NCBI GenBank assembly: GCA_036397855.1
Contig: DASWID010000112.1
Location: forward strand, 1 to 45,219
Length of the DNA stretch: 45,219 nt
From: Thermodesulfobacteriota bacterium
Lineage (GTDB): Bacteria; Desulfobacterota_D; UBA1144; Nemesobacterales; CSP1-2
Reading direction: 5' to 3'
Below are positions 39,721 to 45,219 of this stretch, piece after piece. Each line of letters begins with the position of its first letter. Position 1 is the first letter of the stretch. The translations under genes were made by a program, and so were the position numbers. The notes beneath the pieces are model-generated. The model was not told the origin of the DNA. It saw only the letters and a program-made list of their open reading frames with translations, and searched no databases.

Positions 39721-40056
39721 TTATTTAAGGCTCATCAGATAGGTCACAACGGCTTCGAGTTCCTCATCCGTACCCTTAAAAGGCGGCTGTTTTGTATCTG
39801 GAATGATGGATTTTGGGTCCTTTAGAAATCCCTTTATCCACTGAGCATCTTTCCTGCTACCTACACCTGAAAGGTCAGGGCCAATCTTCCCTCCAACACC
39901 ATCTATTTTGTGACACATGGGGCATTTCATCTCGTTGTATATCTTTTTTCCTGCCTCAACCTGAGCTCCCCCCTCCTGAGCAAAGCCACTAATCCCAAAG
40001 AATAAAACTGACACGATACCAATAGCCATATTTAAAAAGATGTTTCTATATATCAT
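39721..40056 (-). CDS. Monoheme class I cytochrome c
   Basis: 111 residues with a signal peptide (about 1-25, ending FAQEGGAQ). The cytochrome domain has CPMCH, IGPDLSGVG and the C-terminal helix ELEAVVTYLMSLK. In this family the distal axial ligand is the Met of a KMPPF-type loop; here the loop reads DTKQPPFKG, with Gln in that place. It is the first gene of the minus-strand cytochrome operon and could be the soluble shuttle between the cytochrome complexes and downstream acceptors. Confidence 0.88.
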   Translation of the reverse strand: MIYRNIFLNMAIGIVSVLFFGISGFAQEGGAQVEAGKKIYNEMKCPMCHKIDGVGGKIGPDLSGVGSRKDAQWIKGFLKDPKSIIPDTKQPPFKGTDEELEAVVTYLMSLK

Positions 40057-40437
40057 TTGGCTACCTCCTTAGTTTTATTTTGTCATTAAGTGCTTCGTTC
40101 TCCTCAACCCTACCTTCTAGCCTCTAGCCCTAGCTTAATCATCTAATTGCATACCAACCTTTTCATAGGCAAATATCATGCCGATCAGTCTTACCGGTCA
40201 CATACCAAGGAGTAATCATCCAGGTCTCGCGAATGCGTTGGATTTCCTGACATATGACACCTTCGTAAGCGATTCTTCGTGTTGCACTCCACATCATCAG
40301 AAGGCAATAGAGACCTATATTCTTTAGTGCACGACCGCTTTTTCTTAATCCCTATGAGAATGAAGGATCTTAGGAGCGCTCAACTAAAAGCTTGGTACGA
40401 ATTTTGCAAATGCGAATATACCAAGGAAGTTACACAT
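40057..40437. promoter_or_regulatory. Divergent intergenic region (cytochrome operon / korDABC)
   Basis: 381 bp between divergent operons, which must contain promoters for both. I see no gene, no clear -10/-35 pair and no strong repeat. An open frame begins at 40279, but the better korD start is the ATG at 40438. Confidence 0.35.
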
Positions 40438-40701
40438 ATGAACCAAATAGATCAAGTTTGGCAGGAAGAAGAACGTAAGAGCACTGTCTGGAGTGGAGTC
40501 AGCCAAAAAGCGCGGGGGAAAAATGTTACCATTACTTTAAATGAGGAATTTTGCAAGAGTTGTGAGATATGTGTCGAAATATGCCCAAATAGATGTCTGG
40601 AGATGAAGGGGGCTTACCCATCAGTAACGGATATAAACCTCTGCAGTAGATGTATGCTATGTGAGTTAGAGTGCCCTGATTTCGCAATAACTGTCGATTA
40701 A
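40438..40701 (+). CDS. korD: 2-oxoglutarate:ferredoxin oxidoreductase, delta (ferredoxin) subunit
   Basis: 87 residues from the ATG at 40438, chosen because AAGGAAG lies 8 bases upstream. Two [4Fe-4S] motifs are present: CKSCEICVEICPN and CSRCMLCELECPD. This is the small ferredoxin subunit that carries electrons from the TPP-containing subunit. Gene order D-A-B-C matches oor/kor operons of Campylobacterota and other bacteria. Confidence 0.88.
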   Translation: MNQIDQVWQEEERKSTVWSGVSQKARGKNVTITLNEEFCKSCEICVEICPNRCLEMKGAYPSVTDINLCSRCMLCELECPDFAITVD

Positions 40702-40727
40702 ATTTTGAAAACAGCGAAAAGGAAGAT

Positions 40728-41852
40728 ATGGAGAAGGTAAAGTTTATCCAAGGAAATGAAGCCTGTGCAGAAGGAGCCATCTTTGCGGGATGCAATTTCT
40801 TCGCAGGCTATCCCATAAGTCCATCAAGTGAGATTGCCGAATATATGGCTTATAACCTCCCTCGAAGAAAGGGTGTTTTCATCGAGATGGAAGATGAAAT
40901 CGCATCTATGGGGGCGGTAATCGGTGCTTCAATTGCTGGAGCGAAAGCCATGACGGCAACTAGCGGTCCTGGGTTTTCTCTGAAACAAGAGCAGATAGGG
41001 TTTGCCTGTATGGCGGAGGTTCCCTGTGTTATTGTCGATGTGATGCGTGGTGGACCAAGCACCGGTGCTCCTACGGGTCCTAGTCAGGGTGATGTGATGC
41101 AAGCCCGTTGGGGAACCCACGGAGACCATCCGGCAGTTGCAATTGCCCCCTCAACCATCGAGGAGTGCTTTTACGAGACCGTAAGGGCTTTTAATATTTC
41201 TGAAAGTTTCAGAAATCCAGTGGTCCTTCTACTCGATGAAGTTATCGGACATATGAGGGAAAAAATTAGAACACCTAAACTCAGTGAGATAATCATTAAA
41301 AACAGGAAAAAACCGACAGTTGCCCCGGAGAATTATCTTCCCTATAAACCCTCGCAAGACGGAGTTCCGTGCTTAGCCAACTTCGGCAACGGATATATGT
41401 TTCACATAACGGGACTCGATCACGACTGGAGTGGATTTCCTACGAATGACCCTAAAATAATTGAGGAGCTAATTAAAAGAATTACAAAAAAGATTGAGAT
41501 GGGAAAGGATGAAATCTCGCACTGGGAAGAGTATATGCTTGACGATGCGGAAACGGCTATTGTTGCCTATGGATCTGTTGCGAGATCAGCAAAACTCGCG
41601 GTCAATCTTGCAAGGGATTTTGGAAAGAAAGTTGGTCTCTTAAAACTTATCACGATTTGGCCATTTCCCACAGAGCAAATTAAGCGGCGACTTAAAGGCG
41701 TCAGGAAGATAGTCGTTCCGGAAATGAACCTCGGACAGGTAGTATTAGAGGTAGAAAGAGCAATTTGTGGAAAAGCAGATGTGATACCCATAAATCGGGT
41801 GAATACGGAGCTAATTTCACCGGATGAGATAGTAGAGGGCGTCATACATTAA
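40728..41852 (+). CDS. korA: 2-oxoglutarate:ferredoxin oxidoreductase, alpha subunit
   Basis: 374 residues. The start GNEACAEGAIFAGCNFFAGYPISPSSEIAEYM is the pyrimidine-binding domain of 2-oxoacid oxidoreductases. GPSTGAPTGPSQGDVMQARW is the conserved substrate loop, and the C-terminal domain has VAYGSVARSAK. The enzyme catalyses 2-oxoglutarate + CoA + oxidised ferredoxin to succinyl-CoA + CO2 + reduced ferredoxin, reversibly. Substrate specificity (2-oxoglutarate versus other 2-oxoacids) is inferred from the four-gene order and the citrate synthase neighbour. Confidence 0.9.
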   Translation: MEKVKFIQGNEACAEGAIFAGCNFFAGYPISPSSEIAEYMAYNLPRRKGVFIEMEDEIASMGAVIGASIAGAKAMTATSGPGFSLKQEQIGFACMAEVPCVIVDVMRGGPSTGAPTGPSQGDVMQARWGTHGDHPAVAIAPSTIEECFYETVRAFNISESFRNPVVLLLDEVIGHMREKIRTPKLSEIIIKNRKKPTVAPENYLPYKPSQDGVPCLANFGNGYMFHITGLDHDWSGFPTNDPKIIEELIKRITKKIEMGKDEISHWEEYMLDDAETAIVAYGSVARSAKLAVNLARDFGKKVGLLKLITIWPFPTEQIKRRLKGVRKIVVPEMNLGQVVLEVERAICGKADVIPINRVNTELISPDEIVEGVIH

Positions 41853-41866
41853 GAGGTATCGTAAAC

Positions 41867-42712
41867 ATGGCTTTTGACTACAACAGATACTTGAGAAAAG
41901 ATAAGATGCCACACATCTGGTGCCCTGGATGTGGGAACGGAATAGTGATGAAATCCTTAATAAGGGCGATCGATTCGTTAGGTTATAAAAAGGAAGACAC
42001 GGTGATTGTTTCGGGAATAGGCTGTTCCGGCAGGATTTCTGGTTACTTAGATTTTAATACACTCCACACAACCCATGGCAGGCCTTTGACATTCGCCACC
42101 GGCATTAAACTTGCCAACCCCGCACTTAATGTGATAGTGGTCTCAGGCGATGGAGACTGCGCAGCGATAGGGGGAAATCATTTTATACACGCCTGCCGTA
42201 GAAATATTGATATGAAATATATAATTTTTAACAATTATATATATGGAATGACAGGCGGACAGCACTCCCCAACAACTCCCTACGGTTCCTATTCAACCAC
42301 CACGCCATATGGCAATATAGACCCCCAGTTTGACCTCTCTAAGCTTGCGATTGGGGCCGGAGCTACATTTGTAGCACGGGAGACCACCTATAATATCTTT
42401 TCACTTGATAAGATCATAATAGAGGCATTCAAACACAAGGGGTTTTCAGTAGTTGAAGTGATGGTTGGATGCCCTGTTTATTATGGCAGAAAGAACACCT
42501 TTAAATCGGCCTTCTCGCTCTTAGACTGGCAGAGAAGACACGCAGTACGTGTAGATAGGGCCCAGAAAATGGGGGCCGAAGAGCTCGAAGGGAGATTCAT
42601 AACCGGTGTACTCCATAGAAGGGAAGCACCTGAATATACACAGCTTTATCATGCACTTACAGAGAGTTTTGAGAAATCGGTCGATAGAGTAAATATGGAA
42701 AGAGAGTATTGA
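41867..42712 (+). CDS. korB: 2-oxoglutarate:ferredoxin oxidoreductase, beta (TPP) subunit
   Basis: 281 residues. The PP-domain motifs are clear: WCPGCGNGIVMKSL near the N-terminus, GIGCSGRISGYLDFNTLHTT HGR, and the thiamine-diphosphate/Mg2+ motif GDGDCAAIGGNHFIHACRRN followed by NNYIYGMTGGQHSPTTP. It overlaps no neighbours but lies 14 bp after korA and 3 bp before korC. Confidence 0.92.
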   Translation: MAFDYNRYLRKDKMPHIWCPGCGNGIVMKSLIRAIDSLGYKKEDTVIVSGIGCSGRISGYLDFNTLHTTHGRPLTFATGIKLANPALNVIVVSGDGDCAAIGGNHFIHACRRNIDMKYIIFNNYIYGMTGGQHSPTTPYGSYSTTTPYGNIDPQFDLSKLAIGAGATFVARETTYNIFSLDKIIIEAFKHKGFSVVEVMVGCPVYYGRKNTFKSAFSLLDWQRRHAVRVDRAQKMGAEELEGRFITGVLHRREAPEYTQLYHALTESFEKSVDRVNMEREY

Positions 42713-42715
42713 ATA

Positions 42716-43333
42716 ATGTTAGATAGGTATGAGATAAGGCTCTGTGGCTCAGGTGGTCAGGGACTTATACTTGCCGGCATAATCTTAGCCGAGGCCGCCG
42801 CGCTTCACGATGGGAAGAACGCCATTCAGACTCAATCATACGGACCAGAGTCTAGAGGGGGATTTAGCAGTTCTGTAGTAATAATCAGTAATCAAGATAT
42901 AGATTATCCAAAAGCAACGAAGGTCGATGTTCTCCTAGCCCTAACTCAAAAAGCGGCTAATATGTACGCGGGAGATATTAAGGATGACGGGATCTTGATA
43001 ATAGATAATGAAACCGTACGAGATGTACCGATGGGAAAGTATAAGTTATTATATAGGCTCCCGATAATAGAGATCGCTAGAACCCGGTTGGGTAAAGTGA
43101 TTGTAGCTAATATTGTTGCGTTGGGAGTGATAGTAGGTTTAACGAAAGTGGTTTCGATAGAAGCTATAAAAAAAGCCCTTTTTTCAAAAATTCCCAAAGG
43201 AACCGAGAGATTAAACCTAAGTGCCCTTGAAGCAGGAGTCGAACTGGCAATAGAAGCTTATGATAAGGTCCAGCCCAATGCCGCGTACGTTGGCGATAAA
43301 GTACAAGGTTTGGGCAAGGGCTTCGATGTCTAA
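42716..43333 (+). CDS. korC: 2-oxoglutarate:ferredoxin oxidoreductase, gamma subunit
   Basis: 205 residues. The gamma-domain signature CGSGGQGLILAGIILAEAA is at the N-terminus, followed by QTQSYGPESRGGFSSSVVI, both typical of 2-oxoacid oxidoreductase gamma subunits. It completes the four-subunit enzyme encoded by korDABC. Confidence 0.92.
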   Translation: MLDRYEIRLCGSGGQGLILAGIILAEAAALHDGKNAIQTQSYGPESRGGFSSSVVIISNQDIDYPKATKVDVLLALTQKAANMYAGDIKDDGILIIDNETVRDVPMGKYKLLYRLPIIEIARTRLGKVIVANIVALGVIVGLTKVVSIEAIKKALFSKIPKGTERLNLSALEAGVELAIEAYDKVQPNAAYVGDKVQGLGKGFDV

Positions 43334-43405
43334 CCGATCAACTCTTTATTTGTAATATGGAGTCTATGCCAATCGTAACTATATATATTCAAGGGAGGAA
43401 GTACA

Positions 43406-44695
43406 ATGGCTAAAGATAGCTTATCCATAAATGATAATCGTACCGGCAATAGTTTCGAAATTCCGATCACTCAGGGGACGATTAGTGCTATGGACCTGAG
43501 ACAGATGAAGGTCTCTGAGGATGACTTTGGCCTCATGAGTTACGACCCTGCATCCGGCAATACAGCGAGTTGCAAGAGTACCATTACCTTTATTGACGGA
43601 GATAAAGGTATTCTACGCTACAGGGGATATCCAATTGAGCAACTGGCAGAAGGAAGCAACTATTTGGAAACCGCCTTCTTAATTCTGCATGGAGAACTGC
43701 CTTCCAAATCCCAATATGAAAAATGGGTATACGACATAACTCATCATACGATTATTCATGAAAATATTAAGAAATTTATGGAGGGATTCCGCCACGATGG
43801 TCATCCGATGGGAATGCTTCTAAGTACAGTCGGTGCCCTGTCAACCTTTTATCCAGAAGCTAAAAATATCTTTGATAAAAATGTACGTAAAAAGCAGATT
43901 CATCGCCTGATTGCAAAGATGCCAACACTTGCGGCATTTGCTTACCGACACGGCCGGGGCCTGCCTTACGCATACCCTGATAATGACCTGAGTTATACCG
44001 GCAATTTCTTGAATATGATGTTCAAGATGACAGAGTTAAAGTATAAGCCTGATCCCGTTATAGAAAGGGCCCTGGATATACTCTTTATACTCCATGCAGA
44101 CCACGAACAGAATTGTAGTGCCAATGCAGTTCGCGCGGTGGGTAGTTCCCAGGTAGATCCGTATTCTGCCATTGCGGCGGGTGTCGCGGCGCTTTATGGG
44201 CCCTTACATGGCGGGGCAAATGAAGCGGCGCTGCGAATGCTTAATGAAATTGGTTCCAAAGATAAAGTTCCTGAGTTTATTAAGAGGGTCAAAGCCGGTG
44301 AAGGTAGACTCATGGGGTTCGGGCATCGCATTTATAAGGCCTATGACCCGAGAGCAAAAATTATTAAGGATACTGCTGATAAAGTGTTTGAGGTCACAGG
44401 TATGAATCCCCTGCTTGAAATAGCACTAGAGGTAGAAAGGATTGCGCTTGAGGATGAATACTTTATTAAGCGCAGACTATATCCCAATGTGGACTTTTAT
44501 ACTGGTTTGATCTACCAGAGCCTAGGGTTCCCGGTCGACATATTTCCGGTGCTTTTTGCCATCCCTCGAACCTCAGGCTGGCTGGCACAATGGGAAGAAA
44601 TGCTAATAGATAAAGACACAAAAATAGCCCGACCAAGACAGGTCTACGTGGGAAAGGACAAACGTGATTATAAACCGATTGGAAAAAGGAGATAG
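43406..44695 (+). CDS. gltA: Citrate synthase
   Basis: 429 residues with GGGAGGAAG ahead of the ATG. Catalytic regions are intact: GPLHGGANEAALRM (His), MGFGHRIYKAYDPRA (His) and NVDFYTGLIYQSLG (Asp). Length and the N-terminal beta-domain (TFIDGDKGILRYRGYPIEQLAE) fit type II hexameric-type bacterial citrate synthases. It lies 72 bp after korC. The enzyme makes citrate in the oxidative TCA cycle and, in some anaerobes, can also run in reverse together with KorDABC (reversed oxidative TCA); sequence alone cannot tell which applies. Confidence 0.95.
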   Translation: MAKDSLSINDNRTGNSFEIPITQGTISAMDLRQMKVSEDDFGLMSYDPASGNTASCKSTITFIDGDKGILRYRGYPIEQLAEGSNYLETAFLILHGELPSKSQYEKWVYDITHHTIIHENIKKFMEGFRHDGHPMGMLLSTVGALSTFYPEAKNIFDKNVRKKQIHRLIAKMPTLAAFAYRHGRGLPYAYPDNDLSYTGNFLNMMFKMTELKYKPDPVIERALDILFILHADHEQNCSANAVRAVGSSQVDPYSAIAAGVAALYGPLHGGANEAALRMLNEIGSKDKVPEFIKRVKAGEGRLMGFGHRIYKAYDPRAKIIKDTADKVFEVTGMNPLLEIALEVERIALEDEYFIKRRLYPNVDFYTGLIYQSLGFPVDIFPVLFAIPRTSGWLAQWEEMLIDKDTKIARPRQVYVGKDKRDYKPIGKRR

Positions 44696-44700
44696 ATAGT

Positions 44701-45219
44701 ATGTCTGTTAAAGACGGAAAAAAGAAAGCGCCAGCACGCGATCAGTTCAAACCAACATTTAAGAGAATGATGAACCAGGTAGTGGCCGCGGGAAGCTGTT
44801 GTGGTTGTTCAATGTGTGTGGTTACGTGTCCATATGGCGTAATTAAATACGATCACAATTCTACGATGCCATATGTAGCAAAGCCAATGCTTGGATTTGA
44901 TTATTGCGCTATAAGTGAGAATATTGGTTGTGATGTGTGTTCAAACGCATGCACCGGATTGGGCCTTGAGCCCTTGAAGCCGCTAGAACCCGAAGAAATA
45001 GACATACGCCGTTTTGGAAGAAAGAGACGCGAAGATGAGTACTATGGGATTACTCGATTTATGTGTGCAACTAGGAGTACTAATCCAAACGTAGTTGCAA
45101 ATGCACAAGATGGTGGGGCAGTAAGGGAGATTCTGAGGTGTGCTTTTGAGGAAGGGATCATTGAAGGTGCCGCAGTAGCTGGTCCCTCCGATAATCTATG
45201 GCTTGAGCCTGTACCGACT
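44701..45219 (+). CDS. FrhB-family coenzyme F420 hydrogenase/dehydrogenase beta-subunit-like protein (5' part)
   Basis: The gene starts at ATG 44701 with AAGGAGA overlapping the end of gltA and runs off the window; 173 residues are visible. A cysteine cluster CCGCSMCVVTCPYG at about 33-46 (ferredoxin-type) and CDVCSNAC at about 79-86 are followed by ANAQDGGAVREILRCAFEEG, the start of the FrhB C-terminal flavin domain. Members transfer electrons between ferredoxin/Fe-S centres and flavin or F420. F420 use is not implied; many bacterial homologues work without it. Here it probably connects to KorDABC or another ferredoxin-linked enzyme. Confidence 0.82.
   Translation, partial: MSVKDGKKKAPARDQFKPTFKRMMNQVVAAGSCCGCSMCVVTCPYGVIKYDHNSTMPYVAKPMLGFDYCAISENIGCDVCSNACTGLGLEPLKPLEPEEIDIRRFGRKRREDEYYGITRFMCATRSTNPNVVANAQDGGAVREILRCAFEEGIIEGAAVAGPSDNLWLEPVPT

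Noticed and set aside
40279-40437. N-terminal extension of the korD ferredoxin from 40279
   Set aside because: The extension has no ferredoxin character, while ATG at 40438 has a well-spaced AAGGAAG.
1-45219. CRISPR arrays, tRNA or rRNA genes
   Set aside because: No regularly spaced repeats and no cloverleaf or rRNA-like sequence were recognised by eye; a covariance search would be decisive.

Overview
The window looks like a chromosomal segment from an AT-rich (roughly 40-43% GC by eye), Gram-negative, respiratory bacterium. It carries a System I cytochrome c maturation cluster, many membrane-anchored or periplasmic multiheme c-type cytochromes, FeoB/DtxR ferrous iron uptake, and a ferredoxin-linked 2-oxoglutarate oxidoreductase next to citrate synthase. 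This combination is typical of Desulfobacterota/Geobacter-like or deep lineages such as Dadabacteria-, Schekmanbacteria- or Nitrospirota-type organisms. The exact lineage cannot be fixed from the sequence alone.

Layout. 1-4489 is a decaying accessory strip. It holds REP-like repeats, a possible miniature inverted-repeat element, three eroded copies of a transposon end, a tiny zinc-ribbon gene, and toxin-antitoxin genes. One toxin carries an in-frame TGA and is truncated; another is split by a frameshift. 4490-10180 (minus) has a TgpA-like transglutaminase, uvrB, and an ECF sigma / zf-HC2 anti-sigma / Spy-like trio. 10501-14822 (plus) has a DHA2 drug-efflux-type MFS gene, a small lipoprotein, a cobA-hemD fusion and rsmE. 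14823-15367 is a repeat-bearing convergent gap. 15368-20693 (minus) is a ccmC-D-E-F cluster plus two unusual genes, one with a cytochrome c domain and one with a CcmI-like segment and zinc ribbon. Its CcmE has Cys instead of the usual heme-binding His, and ccmA/ccmB are not seen. 22593-25395 (plus) is a feoB / zinc-ribbon / dtxR operon.

26229-40056 is the most distinctive region. Two cytochrome operons converge on 32884-32953. The plus operon encodes an octaheme cytochrome, a four-cluster Fe-S protein, an NrfD-type quinone module, an 11-heme cytochrome fused to a cytochrome b, and a NapC-like 7-heme protein. The minus operon encodes a monoheme cytochrome, an unknown membrane protein, a nonaheme cytochrome, a cytochrome b, an M56-type membrane metallopeptidase, a DUF4367-like protein, and a NarX/NarL-type two-component pair. 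The sensor kinase itself has a CXXCH heme c motif in its periplasmic domain. Together these genes carry about 36 c-type heme motifs besides the sensor. The arrangement suggests quinol-linked electron transfer to or through the periplasm (resembling Cbc/Nrf-type systems), controlled by a heme-containing redox or gas sensor. The terminal acceptor cannot be named.

40438-45219 (plus) is korDABC, then citrate synthase, then the start of an FrhB-family Fe-S flavoprotein that runs off the end. The TCA step would produce or consume reduced ferredoxin; CobA-HemD supplies tetrapyrrole, Feo supplies iron and Ccm attaches heme to the cytochromes, so much of the window serves one heme-rich respiratory lifestyle.
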